DNA from: Hyaloscypha bicolor E
Taxonomy: Eukaryota; Ascomycota; Leotiomycetes; Helotiales; Hyaloscyphaceae
NCBI RefSeq assembly: GCF_002865645.1
Contig: NW_020194546.1
Coordinates: 407,970-471,969, forward strand
Direction of reading: 5' to 3'
DNA: 64,000 nt
In this document: positions 46,394 through 61,626 of the stretch, piece by piece
Layout: each line of letters opens with the position of its first letter
How positions within the stretch are numbered: position 1 is the first letter of the stretch
The notes under the pieces: model-generated
Databases searched by the model: none
The model's input: the letters and a program-made list of their open reading frames with translations, nothing else
Told to the model about the DNA's origin: nothing
Position numbers and translations under genes: made by a program

Positions 46394-49300
46394 GAAACTG
46401 TTAACTCTTAACCATTCGGGGGGTGTTAGTGATGCTACTTACTGCTTGTGCCGGAAACTTAGAAGTCTCTTTTTTGATTTGTTAGAAAATAATCGCCTAT
46501 TTAATTATATAATAGCCTAGTCAAAAAAGCTTGGCGAGTCTCGTTTACTTATCCGCACGTGGTACTGTTTCACCCCGGGAACTGCCGGCGCGAGAAGATT
46601 GTCTCAAACTCTTTCGAGCATTCGAGAATACTTTCAATCAAGAGTACTTTCTCGAGTGTTAGAGACCTCCTAAATCTAATACAACAAATCAAACCTCTTT
46701 TCGGCAGAGCATTGCTTTTGTTGAAAATCAAGGCCCTTATCTTAGTATATATGACCAGTAAGAAACTTGGACCAGAAGGAGATCCGGGAGAAACTCAGCC
46801 ACTATATTACGTTATGAATAATGAAGGTCACATTAGCGTGACATAACGTAAGCAATACCTTAGAAGTAGTGCTCCCCTTACGTAGTAATTAATCATCTTT
46901 CACACTTTACTTAACTCACTCCTCTTATATAATAAGTGGTAGTAATCGTCGGATTTGTATATATTGCGATACGACCTGGGAACCTCTTTATTTTAGTAGC
47001 GTTTCCGCCCATAATTCAATAACCCTGAAGGGTACGAGCCATACTCAATAACGAGTTCGACCTTTCTATAGGACTTTATTAACCTTGCTCATTAATTCAA
47101 TCAGTTTCGAGCGACCGGCCATCGATTCGCGGAGAGAATACAGACCGTCAATAATATTATCGACCGCCTGGTCCTATAATATCCCGCTATAGTCTCGAAT
47201 ACGATACAAGGTGGTTGCCATAGCCGATTAGCCTCGGTCGACGAACTCGTATCCGTATAATAGCCTTCTTACCCAGCCCTACCGAGTATATGGGCTATTA
47301 ACAGATCTGCATTCAATACTACTATTAAGAAATTCGCCCTCCTCGCAGACAAATACTTCCCGCCGCAGAACGACGGGGTAGCCAAAACCGGAAAAAGCAT
47401 TAAAAATAATAATTGCCGTACCGAAACCAGTATAGAGCCTTAACCAAATAGCCGCCAATCTTCCGAACCAAATAGTAATAGAACCGAAGAGATTCCTAAA
47501 ATGAATAATAATGGCAGTAATACGGCTAGTACGGCCCCGGTACGAGAATACCTTCTTTTTCCTGAAATAGCTACTAAAATAACCATACTCATTATATGAG
47601 TACTAGATAAATGCGACAGATACTAGAAACGCCAGTTACTTAATAGTAACGGAGCTAGGGCAAATAATAGAGGTAATAGAGAAAGTAATAGTTTTAATAA
47701 TAGGAACTAAAGCTTTAGTAATAGATATAATATAGTTAATACAAGTAGAATTTCTTTAAGGTAAAATCCAGAAGATATTAGCTTTTTCGAATCTAATAAT
47801 TCCGCAAATATAGAAGATTACAAGTATTAAGGAAAGATAATAATTTAGAGAAATATATATCTTTTTATTAATGTCTTCTAATTTAATATATAAGGAAAAT
47901 ATAAAAGTATTATATATATAAACTTATATACTTGCCTATATAAAGTAGCTTAGAAATAGTATATAAAGGAAATTAAAGAAACTATAAAGCTTGCATTTTA
48001 ATTTATACTAGAAGAAGTTAATTTATAGACAAAATACTTAATAAACTACTTTAAAGACTTTATACTTAAAATAATAAAGAAACTTTAAAATAAGAAATAT
48101 ATTATAGAAAATATAAAAAAGAAATATAATAATTATAAATATATAATAATAATTATAAAATATATAAAAGTAGTAGAAATAAATAAATTATATTAATAGC
48201 TTTTTTATATATATAATAACTTTAATTCCGAGCTTTAATCTTATATTTCTATCTCGGATAAGAAAACCTTATTATTAGAATAACTAAAAAACTTAACTAA
48301 TAAATAAGAAGCTTAGTAAGATATAATTATAATAAAATATTCTTATAATATTCCGGCTTAATTAGTTTTATATTTTAATACTAGAAATACTAGCTTTAGA
48401 TATTTATATAATAGTAATTATTAGAGTACTATTTCCGGATTCTATTTTTACTAATTCTAGTAATAATAATAATTATACTAGTTTTAATAAAGAGATAATA
48501 CTAATTATAAGTAAAATACGAAATTTCTCTTATTACTAAAACTCAGATATCTTCTTATAATAATATATAAAGAAAATAAAGAAAATAAAACTTGCTTTAA
48601 TAAAAAGTACTTTAAGTAAAAGTATAATAAATAATAGTTTTACTAATATTACTAAAATAAGAGAGCTAATCTAGTATCTAATTATATTAATATATTAGAG
48701 AATTATAGAAATAAGTATAAAAAGAAATTAGAAAATAATAAATATATTATTATAAAAGAGTTTACTTTTCTAGACTTTCTAGTAAATAATATATAATCTC
48801 TATAAAACAAATTTTACTTAACTATTTCTAATAATATTAAGTCTTATATTTATAGAAAATATAATAATATTTTCTTATTTTATTTTTAGATATTTAAATA
48901 TATTTATACTAATACTTATAATAAAATAAAAGCCGGAATTATAATAATAAAAGCTATTAAAGTAATTTCTTATAAAGTCAAATATAAAGCAAATAAGATT
49001 TCTTATATATATATAAATATATATATATAATTTAAACCGGGAAAACTAATAAAATTCATATATATTAATATAGGATATATATATTTTATTATAGGCCAGA
49101 ATTAGCTAGATAGCTATAAGGAAGTTTTATATAATATTTTCTAATTTATATTTTTTAAAAGAATTCTAAATAAAATTATATTTATAAAATAAGTAATCTT
49201 TTCTATATATATATTCAATATAATAAATAGCTAGAAATACTTAAATAAGATCTTTATTATAATATAGGTTATAAACTAATTAGAACTAGACCTGCTTTTT

Positions 49301-52300
49301 AGTAATAAATTCTTTTAGTAAATATTCTTAATTATTAATTACTAGAACTTTATAATTATAGTAGATATATATAATAATCTTATTATAAATATTATAATTC
49401 TTTATTATATTCTTAAAATAATATATTATATTCTTATAACTAGAAAGGTTATTATTTCCCTAAAATTAAAGATAATAATTCTAGTCTAATATATATTAGT
49501 TTCCGAAAACGGAATATATTTCTTTTAAAAAAGCTATACTAGTATAAAAAATATAATTCTAAATTATATTAATTTTATTAGTATAATTAATAATATAAAT
49601 ATTATAATAATAATCTTAGTAAATATAAATCTAAACTAATTAATAAATATTAAAAACTAAGCCTTTTTTAAAGCCTTAAATAACTATAAAAAAAATAAAA
49701 CTAATAATTTTATAAGAAACCGACCCGAATTCAGAAAAGCCTTAATATAATAAATAATATAAGTTCAATATTAATAAGCTATAAAATATACTAGAAATAA
49801 TATATAAGAATAATATATATATTTATAATAGAAATATATAAATAATATATATCTTATATAATATTATTATTAAATTCCGGGAATATTAGATTAATAAAGA
49901 CCTAATTAATATATTAGAGAAAGATTATATAAGAATTCTCTTTATTAAAGGCTAGTAAAACAAGAAAATTATATTAAAAAAGTTTTTTTTAAATTATAAA
50001 TATAAGAAAATTATTAATAATATTTTTAATAAATTATATTAATAAGACTAAATAAAATAAGTTTATAGACTAACTTCTTTTATTTTACTAGTATTTATAG
50101 TTATAAAGAAATATCTTATTATTAATTTCTATATTATAAATAAATTAGCTATTTTAAATATATATCTATTATTATTATAATTAGATTTAATTAAGGTATT
50201 ATAAGAAAAAAGAGCTATTTCTATTATTAATAGCTTTTAATTTTTTTATTAATTTCTTATTATAAGAAAGTATTAAGATTATTTTATAATTATTAGCTAT
50301 TATAGCCTGAAATATTTAAAGATTATATTTATAAGTTTCTGAAACTTTATCTAATATATTTAATAATTTATAAATAAGTAATTATATAATTATACTAGCT
50401 TTATAAAAAACTTTATTAATAATAATAATATTTTCTCGAATATAATAAAATAGTATTTTTAATATTTTTATATTATTTTCGAACTATTTACTAAATTATA
50501 ATTATTTCTATTAGTAAAAAAATTCTTTATAAAATACTTATTTATAAAACTATTAGATTATTTAATAAATATATTTAAAATAATAATAATATAAAAGCGA
50601 GTTTTAGTATTTAAGAAACTTACTTTTCCTATTATATTATAAGCCCTAAAATAATATATTAAAATAACTAAATAGTTATAAATATATTTTCTAAATTATA
50701 TTTATATAATTAAACTAATATAGAAATAAAAGATTTAGTTACTAGAAACTAGATAAAAGATTAATATTATAAAAAGAAAATAAAAAAGCTATTATACTAA
50801 AACAAAATATAAGCCTATAATCTAGAAGCTTATAGTATTTAAAAAACTATAAAGTATATTTATAGTTTTTAGATTCCTGATTTATTTCTTATATAATAAA
50901 ATTCTTTTACTTAATTTAGATATATTATAAAAATAAGAGTTCTTTATTATAGCTTTTTATTTAATACCCGAATTAATACTAATAGATATTATTAAAAAGC
51001 TATTAGTATTATATATTTAACTAATTCTTTTTATAAATAAAATATTAAATATAATAGAGAAATAATATTATATAATAGAATTAGAGATTACTTATCTAGT
51101 ATAAACTTATTATAAGCTTTAATCTATAATCTAATCTAGTATAAATCCGGTAGTTATTTCTACTAATTATAAAGTTATAAGGGGAATTTATAATTAAATA
51201 AGCTTAAATACTTCTAATATAATAAAAGCTAATATAAGATTAGTATATATTTTAGTATATTTTAGTTAATTTAATTTAAATATTTATTATTATCTAGGAT
51301 ATTTAAATATTATACTAGATATATTCTTATATTTCGAGGCTATTAAGAAAGCTAGTATTTTAAATAATAATAAGCTTAAGTATATTATATTTATTATTAA
51401 AATAATAATTAATCTGGAATTTAGATAAAAGCTTATTAATAGCTTCTAGAAAAATTCAAAATTTATAAGAGCTTTAAAAATACTAAATATAAATAAATAA
51501 AATATATTAGAATAATTACTAAAAATTAATATATTTTTCTAAATAAAAAAAAGCCTCTTTTATTATATTATTAATAACTAATTCCGATTTTATATATCTA
51601 AAGAAATAATAAAAAATATCTTAAATTTTACTTATAATAAGTTTTATTTTAGTATAAAATAAACCTTATATAAATTAGATAAGTTCTATATTTCTTAATT
51701 AATAAAATATCTTAAAAACTATATTAAATACTATTTAGCTTATTTCCTTAATAAAATATTAAAAGAATATTTTTATAGAAAACTATAACTAATTCGAATA
51801 TTTCTAATTTTATATTATATTATAATAATAAACTTTATTCTAATATTTCTAGTTATTTTGGTTATTAGCTCTTAAAAAATTAATAGTTTTAATATCTTTA
51901 ATTATATAATAATATAATTATATAAAGCTAGTAAGAAAATACTATTAATACTAGAATATAATAAATATAAAATAAAAGAATAGGCTATTATTTCTATAAT
52001 AATATAATTATTTTATAATTAGGGAATTTCTAAAAACTTAATATTAGATTATAATAGAAAGTTTATTTCTAATTTCTGGAAATAGGCTTTTATAATATTA
52101 AATATAAAACTACTTATATTAATTATATAATATTTCTAAATAAATAAGGCCTTAAAATAAAAGAATTAGACTATTAAGATTAGCTTTTAATATTAAATTA
52201 TAATATACTTATTTCTAGAATAATTAAGTTTTATAATCCCGTTCTAAGCTAAACTAAATAATATATATATAATAATAATTCAGATATCCCTAAACGAGTT

Positions 52301-54279
52301 TATTAGAAGCTTTAAATCTATAATAAATCTAATATTATTTATAGCTAAAATCTAATAAAAACTACCTAATATTATTTATAAGCTATATTAATAAAATACG
52401 GAAATTATTATTAACTTTATAAATAATATAGCTAGAAAATACTATATTATAAAATATAAGCCAATTATAATAAATATTAGTAATTAGGTATTCTTAAAAT
52501 TTTATTAAGAATATTACTTTCCTAGTAATTTAAATAAAAAACTATTAGAATAAAAAATAGAACTATTTTATATTTTCTATTAAATAGAAAAGCTTATTTA
52601 TAAGTTAGAATTACTAATTAGCTAGAAGATTTATTTAGTTATTTTAATAATATATTTATAACTAGTATTAAAGAATCCTAATTTATTTAATAGAAAATCC
52701 ATTAAAGATATATAATTTATAGAAAGTATTAAAGGAAATAATAAAAACTAGAGAAGCTAAAAGCTAGAATAAGTAATTAATAAGAGATATATTTATTATA
52801 ATAATAATAAAAACCTAAAATATCTTATTAAATACCTGAATTAAAATAATAAATATAACTAGTAGTTTCTTATTAAATTATTAGAAAACATAAAGAAACT
52901 AATATAAAACTATAAGAATAAACTAGTAATAAAGCTAGTTTCTTATTATTATAATTATATTAGAAAATAATAATAATAATAAAATATATATTATTATTAA
53001 ATATTCTTTTTTTTTATAAATATTATATAATATTCTTATTCTTATTATAAAATAACTAGACCTAATTTAGTAATCTATTATAATTTCTTATAAAAATAAG
53101 GCTATTTATATATATAATTTTTACTATTTACTAACTTATTTTATATATTATAACTTATAAATATATTCTAAAACTTTTATTATTATTATTAAACTAGAAT
53201 CTTATATAATCTCGAATAATAATATAATTATACTCTAATTATAAATATAAGTAATAATCTAGTTATTATATAAAACTTACTAATTCTAGTTAAGCTCTTA
53301 TTATTAGTATTATATTATTATATTAATAATAAGTTAAAATCCGATCTTATATCTAAATTAATAAATATTAAAGAATACTTTAGCTTTTATAATAATTCTA
53401 TTAAGTATATTTTTTTTAGAAAGTATTATAAGCTAAATACTAATATAAAAACTTAACTTAATTAAATCTATAAATATTTATATATTCTTATTATAATAAA
53501 TCTAATACTAGTACTTATATATAATACTTTTATAATAAAATTAAATAAATATAAGAAAAGTAATTATATTAATATTAAATAACCAAACTTTAAAAAATAG
53601 AAACTAGACTAATTTCTAAAGGCTAAAACTAAAATTAATAATAAACTATTCTAGAAAATAAAACAAACTATTTAATAAATTCTTAATATAAATATATAAT
53701 TTATTACTTATATAAAGAAAATATTTTAAGTTAACTAGAATATATTATTTATTTATAATATATTAGCTAATAATATAAATAGTCTTATTAATATAATAGA
53801 AAATAGAAAATATAATAATAATATTAAAAAGATTATTTATAAAGTTTAAAAAACTTATTATTAATAGTATTATATTTCTTTTTATAAAAAGAAATAAACT
53901 TCTTTCTTTATATAAATCCTTATTTATTTAGTTTAATATTAATAATAAAACTATTATTAAAATATATAATTAGATTTTATATAAACCTATATTTAAATAA
54001 AATAATAAGGTTTTAGTAAAATAATAAAATATAATTATAAAAAACTAATAAGTTATATTATATTATTTCTTATTAATTTCTAATAAGCTATATTATTTCT
54101 TTTTAATTTCTAAAAAAGTAATAATAACTATAATAATAATAAGAATATTCTAGCTAAAAAGTAATTATTTAATTAATAAGTCTAATAAAGTATTATTATT
54201 AAGAATATAGAATAAAAAGCTATTAAAAATATAGAATAAAAAACTATTAAAGTAATTAAAAATATAAAAGTTATTATTT

Positions 54280-54390
54280 TAAAATATTACTAAAATATAT
54301 TAAAATATTACTAAAATATATTAAAATATTACTAAAATATATTAAAATATTACTAAAATATATTAAAATATTACTAAAATATATTAAAAT
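54280..54390. repeat. 21-bp AT-rich tandem repeat in Gypsy-5
   Basis: About 5.3 near-perfect copies of TAAAATATTACTAAAATATAT, lying between the coding region and the right LTR. Confidence 0.9.
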
Positions 54391-54896
54391 AATAAAAAGT
54401 AAATTTAAGAATAAAATTATATAAAAAATATATAATATTTCTTTAGATTTTATATTAATATAAGAGGGCTTATTTATAAAGAATTCGAGAAAAGAGAAAT
54501 AAATATATATATATTTTATTAAGTTATTTTAAACTTCTTTTTAGGAAACTATTATAATATTTTTATATTTATATTTCTATATTATATATATATTATATAA
54601 AACTTTCTCTAGTTTTTAGTAATTAAAATATATTAGTAATTTATAATCTTATATTTCTAGTTTTTAATAATTAAATAAATATATTTATAATACCTAATTA
54701 TATTTCTAGTTTTTAGTAATCTTAGAAATATAATTATATAATACTTATAATAGCTAGATTCTAGTTTTAAGTAATTAGAAAAATAATAGAACTTATTATA
54801 ATAGTTTTTTTTATTTAATTAGCTATTTTTTTTAGTATTTATTTTTATTATTTTTATTATAATAAGAATATTACTAGTATTTTTAATAGTAATAAT

Positions 54897-55039
54897 TATT
54901 ATATTATAAATAATAAAGGTTATATTAGTATAATATAATATAAATAATATCTTAGAAATAATACTTCTTTTATATAATAATTAATTATTTTTTATATAAT
55001 AATTAATTTACTTTTTTTATATAATATATTATTTATTAT
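54897..55039 (+). repeat. Start of the right LTR of Gypsy-5
   Basis: Aligns with 46805-46933 with C-to-T and G-to-A differences, and is broken by the LTR of Gypsy-2 copy 2 at 55040. Confidence 0.78.
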
Positions 55040-55297
55040 TATAATATATATAGAATTATATATAACTAAAGAATATATAATAAACCTCGGATATTATAAG
55101 TATTAATTAAGGAAATTAATAGCTCTTTATTATTAGAGCTAACTATTATTTATATTATAAATATTAGACTTATAAATTACTAATTATATATATATTATTA
55201 GGGTCTCTTATTTAGAAAAGGCTTTTCTAGATCTTATAAGAGAAATAGAAATTAGTTCTATATTAAATTTAATATTATAGTTTTATAATTTACTAAT

Positions 55298-58200
55298 TAT
55301 TAATATAGCTATTTCTTTAGAAGTTATATATATAATTATAGGATACGAGATATGAGATATAAATAATAGAATATAGATAATAGAATATGAGATACGGAAT
55401 ATAGTTATATAATCTCGCGTTTTATTAATAACTTAACTAGTAAACTAGATCTCTTTAAATTTAGTAAATTTAGAAATTATATATTAATACTATAATACTA
55501 TAATTCCTATTTCTAAATAATAATAACTTTACTAACTATATATAAATAGTATTTTATAACTTATATAATAATATTATATATTACTAGTAAACTAATACTA
55601 ATTAGTTTATATATATAAATTAGAGAAGATTTTAGATTAGTTCTAAAAGTATTTAGTAGCTTAAAACAAATCTAGTCTATTCTATATTAAAGAAGAGAAC
55701 TATTTATTAATTTTACGAAAGCATTTAGTAGCCTATAAAAAAGATATCTAGCTCTTACTAATTAATAAGTAATTAGCTATTTAATTAATTATTTATTTAA
55801 TTTCTATTATTCTTTAAAACTAACTTCTTTTGGCCCTAAAACTATTTTCTTAGAAACTATTTTTTCTATTTATATAATACCTGTATTTATAGAACTCTTT
55901 CTCCGGAATATATACTCTATATATATTCTTAAAGCTCTTTAATTACTACTTCGATTTTACTATTAAATCGAGTTCTTCTAGTTTTAGACTCTCTCGGAAT
56001 TATAATATTTTACTTTCTAAATTTCTTATTAAGAATAAAATATTTAAGAGCGAAATATTTACTTTAATACCTATAATATCCCTAGATATCTGGGGTATCT
56101 GGTATCTGAACTAGGTATCTAGTATCTTAACTAGGTATCTAAACTAGATATCTAGTATTTTAACTAGGTATCTGAACTAGGTATCTGAACTAGATATCTA
56201 GATATTTTTATTATTAAATCCTTTTTATAAACCTATTACAAACTACCTTACCTTTAAACCCCTCCTGCTATAAACTATATATATATACTAGAAAGAATCT
56301 AAACTCGATTTAGTATAAATACTAATAAGAGAAAGAAACTAATAAAGAAATAAGAGAATAGTATTAATCTAGTAATTATAATAAAGGCTAAACTTTAGAA
56401 ATATATAACTACTAAAATATATTAGTATATCTTATATAAGAAAAGTAATAATAATCTATAGGATCTATTTTAGAATAACTTTAAAAACTTTAATAATATA
56501 ATATATAATCTAATTAGCTATATATTTATATAAAATCTTTAAATCTAATTTTATTATAGTAATATTTATATTAAATAGAACTATAGAAACTTTACTATTA
56601 TATAATTCTTTATTAATCTTACCTAAGAGAAAATAAAAAGCATATAAAATAAAGCTAATATTATTAATAATAGTCTAATTAGAATAGATTTTTTCTAGAG
56701 ATCTATTTTATTATATTAGTTTATCTTATTTTAGATAAAACTAGATATAAGAGAACTAAATAATTTTAGTTAAGAAATTAAGCTATTTATTTACTTTTTC
56801 TAAATTAAGGCTATCTATTACTTTTACTTTTATTATTACTAGTATTATTACCGAACCCGAATTACTATTAATTAGTATCTACTATTTCTACTAGAAAGCT
56901 TATTAGGGAAGTAATAAAGATATATTCTAAAATATAGAAATATAATAGAACTAATAATAGTTTTAATTATAAACTTATTATCTTTCTTAATATTTATTAA
57001 TATATAGAGCTTCTAGAAAAGATACTAGTAAGAGCTTTTTCTATTATATTAAAGGGCCTAGTATAAGACTATTTCTATAATAACTAGCTCTCGAGCCATA
57101 TATATAAAAAGGCCTATATAAATATTTATAGCTTTTTTAAAGGCCCCGGTTTCTATTATTAAAATTTAGATAAATGAAATACTATTACCTTAGTAATTAT
57201 AATAATAAAGAACTCTAAAAAAAAATATTTGAACTTGTCTAAATACTAATTAATAACTTATATAAATTATAATATAGCCTTATTCCTGTTTTATAAAATA
57301 CTAAATTCCTATATAATAAGATTATTATCTCTTATTAAGACTTACTAATATACTAATATATAGTTTCGAATTCTCCTAATAATCTTAACTAGCTTATTAA
57401 TAAGCTCTAATTATTTATTACTATTTATAAGAAGAAATAATAAATTATTACTAAAACCTATTTTACTAATTAATAATATTATTCTTAAAACTCTCTAAAC
57501 TATTATTTATCCGGAAATTATTAATACGGATCTAGCTATAACTTCGGAACTTATAATAATTACTTTAAGTCTTATAATTATAATAATTATACTTTAAAAT
57601 TATATTTTATATATAAGAGACCCAAATACTATTTATAAAAGTATATATTAAAGAAATAAGAAACTAAGAAGGCTCGATTCAAGAGTAAAAATATTTACTA
57701 ATTTAGATCCCAAAATACTCGTAACTTTAATAAATACTTTAGTAATACTTATATATAGTATATTACTAAATTTAAAGAAAAAGAAAATAATAAAAGTAAT
57801 AAGAATAAACTAGTAAGTAATACTTTTAAAGCCTTACTAGTAAAAACAAATAAAGAAAAGAAATATTATTCTAATTCTTATTTTGCTTTTATTAAGAGCT
57901 TTCTAGCCGCTCCTATAACCCCTATTTCTATTATTTCTATAACTAATACCCTTATAAATAACCTTATTTCCCTTTCTCTTATATATTAGATAATAAATAA
58001 AAACTATATCTTAAAGTTTATTAAATAAATAAAAGATATTCAGATATTTATAATTAATAATATATTAAGATATAATACTTATTACTTTTATAAAGTTATA
58101 ATTAATACTAGAGCTTTTAGATTCTTAATTACTAGTTCTAACTAATTCCAAGCTTTATAGTAAACTAATAATAATATCTAACTTAATGAAATTACTAAAG

Positions 58201-61200
58201 GTTAAGTTAATATCTAGTTTAGTATTAGATTTATATTCTTTATTAGATCTATAATAGTAAGAATACTAATTAGATAAATATAATTTTATATTATATTTAT
58301 AAAGACTTTATTTTTATTTAGCTTAGCTAATATAAATAAGCTAGGAATTTATTTTAATAATCTTACTAATTATTTTATTATTTCTAATAAATACTTTATA
58401 TTTATAATATAATATTTTAGATACTTTTTCCTATTTTAGAATACTATTCTATAAAGCTTTATTTCCGAATTCTTTACTTATAATTCCTATTTTTTTATAG
58501 AAATTAAATTATAATATCTATATTACTATTTTAGTTATTTATTTATTAGTAAGCTTTGAAATATACTAGAATAAATAGGCTATAATATTAATATAAAAGC
58601 CCTTAAGTACCTTATAAAATACTATAAATAATACCAGAAATTTAGATAATTACTGGAATAATTTAAGTTTAATCTAAGAGATAATATTAGTTTTAATTAC
58701 TCTATTATTATTAATATTTTCTATATTTCTAGTAAGCCTATACTTTATATTATTAATAAAGGTACTAGATATTAAGCTAGCTAATAGCTTTAAAATATTA
58801 GTATATTATATACTTGAGATACCCTAAAATAATATTAAATTAATATTTATTTAGGCCCTCCTAATTAGATTATAATAAATACTAGAAAATAGTTTACTAG
58901 TAAGAAATTTACTTAGCTTATAAATATTATAGGAACTAAGATTAAAATTATTTCTATAAAAGCTTATAGTTCTATTAGAATTATAAAATATTATTATAAC
59001 CTAATTTAATATACTTATCTTATTATTATAGCTAAAACCAATGAAATTAATAAGAATACTATATTCTAAATAGCTTTTAAGGCCATTAATAATTCTACTA
59101 GACCTAATAATATTATTCTAATTCTCTTAATTTATAATACTTTATCTTAAATAACTAAATATAATATCTTATTACTAATTATATTATAGTAATTAGTAGT
59201 ATTTAAAAAAGTAATAATAGAAATTTAGAAGCTTTAAGCTAGATACCAGATTATAAATACCCTAAATACTTAAAATAGTTCTAATATTACTAATATTTAT
59301 AAACTTCTCTTAAATTCGGATATTCTTATATAATATAAAGGAAATACTAGTTAATCTAGTAGTTAGGATAGGCTATATAAGCTAGTAGCTATTAATAGGG
59401 AGAACTATATACTAGCTCTATTATATAGTAATATTATCTTCTACTTAATCTTTATAAAGCCCTTTTATATAGGGGATATTAAGGTTATTACTAATAGCCC
59501 CAAACCTAAACCTATTCCCGAACTCTATAATAAGGCTAAAAGTAATACAGTTATAATTTCTTTTATTATTCCCGCTACTTTACTAAAGTATAGTAGAGAA
59601 TACTCTTATAAGAACCCGGATATTATAGTATTCTTATAAGATAATAACTTATATAAGAACTTCTATTAAGTTAAAGTTACTAGCTTTCTAGAAAAGAATA
59701 TATTTAAGATTACTCTCAGATCTTAGATACTAAAAAAAATATATATCTTTAATTCCCGGTTTATTAATAAGATTAAGAATAAGGATATAAAGAAAGAGTT
59801 TAAAAAATCGAGACTAGTTATCTAGACTTATAATAATAATAAAAAACATATAATATTAATATAATTACTTACTATTTAATATATTAGCTAGAGAATTATT
59901 TTTAATATTATTATTATAATAATAGATATTATAGAGCTATATTTATATAATATCTTATAAGCTTATATCTAATTAATAACTTTACTTAACTATAATTTTT
60001 ATATTAACTTACTTTATAAGCTTACTAAAGAGCTAAATCTAAATAATAATTCGGTTCTAAAGGTTATAAAATTAATATATAATATATTAGAAGCTAGGAA
60101 TTACTAGTTTAAAACTTACTATTTCTATTATATTAATAAGCTTTCTATAAAATAGTTAACTTATAACTCTTACTTTCTCTATAATAAGTAATTCTTTAGA
60201 ATTATTAGCCTTTAAACTAATAATATCCTATTTATTAGAAATAATAATTTTATAAAAACAAAATAACTAAAGCTTTAAAAAACTAAGTTCTTGACTAAAA
60301 AGTATAAATGCCTTATTATTAATTATAATCTCAAGTTTAATAGAGGTATTATTTATATAAATACTAGTATAAAAACCTCTAAATTATTTATATAAAAAAT
60401 ACTATTACTATAAGTAATAAAAGTACTATTTATTAAGATCTCTCTATTAAGAACTAATATATTACCTAATATATTAGTCTATTAATTAGAAGCTTTATAT
60501 AACTTATTAATTACTACTTAAGCTATTAAACTTTCGGAAACTAATATAAAGGCACATAATAAATATATTTAATAGTAAATTAAGAATATTACTAAAGAAC
60601 TAAGATTTATAAAGCTAGTAAAAAAGTTCTTATATTTAATTATTTTTATAAATACTTTATTTATAAATAATAAAGATCTTTTTTCCTAAATTAGATATAT
60701 TCTAGTTCTAGTAAATAAAACTAGATATACTAATATTATTTACTAGTTTTCTACTAAATATAAGAGAGTTACTAGAAGTATTCTAGCTTTAGAACTTTAT
60801 AATATAACTCACGGCTTTAATATAAGTACTTTAGTTAAATCTATAATTAATAAAATACTAGAAATAGAACTATTACTAGTAGTTTATATGAATTTAAAGT
60901 TATTATATAAATGTTTTATTAAGTTAGGAACTATTTGAGAAAAGTATCTAATAATTAATATAATATATCTCTACTAAATATATAAATAATAAGAGATTAT
61001 AAAAATTAAATAAATTAAAGAAGAATTAAATCCTGCCGATTTTATAATAAAATTAAAGCTAATAAATACCCTTAAGTACCTAATTAATACGAATATTATA
61101 TAATTAGATATAGAGAAATAAATTAAGTATAAATAAAATAGGAAATAGATATATAAAATAAGAGAATATTATAAAAGAAAAAGTTATATATAAAAGACCG

Positions 61201-61626
61201 CGGCTTTTAGTATATAACCAAAATCTTAGAAGTAATATAAATATATAAAGTATTTAGGAATCTAATACTAGGCCGGATTAGGGAATTTATATATAATTAG
61301 AGAAAGATATTATTTTTCGTGTTTTTTAAAGAGTTTCTAGTATTAGTATAGCTATTTCTTTAGGAGTTATATATATAATTACAAGATATGGGATACGAGA
61401 TATAAGTAATAGGATATGAGATATAGGATATAATTATATAACCTCGTATTTTATTAATAACTTAATTAGTAGACTAGACTTCTTTAGGCTTAGTAGATTT
61501 AGGAATTATATATTAATATTATAATACTATAATTCTTATTTCTAAATAATAATAACTTTACTAACTATATATAAATAGTATTTCACGACTTATATAATAG
61601 TATTATATATTACTATTAAACTAATA
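55298..61626 (+). mobile_element. Copia LTR retrotransposon nested in the LTR of Gypsy-2 copy 2
   Basis: LTRs at 55298-55597 (300 bp) and 61341-61626 (286 bp) start TATTARTATAGC and end AAACTAATA, from an original TGTTAGT...ACTAACA. Perfect TSD CTAAT at 55293-55297 and 61627-61631. Plus orientation: an RNase H region about 60.7-61.1 kb keeps SILALELYNITHGF and EELNPADFI, the Copia-type end of pol (S.L..ELY and NPAD.MTK in relatives). Gag-like sequence starts around 56.3 kb after a tandem-repeat leader. RIP-mutated with many stops; the LTR length difference comes from an ATAGAATATAGATA-like duplication in the left LTR. Confidence 0.88.
56088..56200 (+). repeat. Tandem repeats in the Copia leader
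   Basis: About seven imperfect copies built on AACTAGGTATCT(G/A), 13-18 bp spacing, between the left LTR and the gag-like region of the Copia element. Confidence 0.85.

Noticed and set aside
46805..46850. Palindrome TTACGTTATG...CATAACGTAA as a DNA transposon terminus
   Set aside because: It is part of the left LTR of Gypsy-5, as the homologous right LTR at 54897 onward shows.
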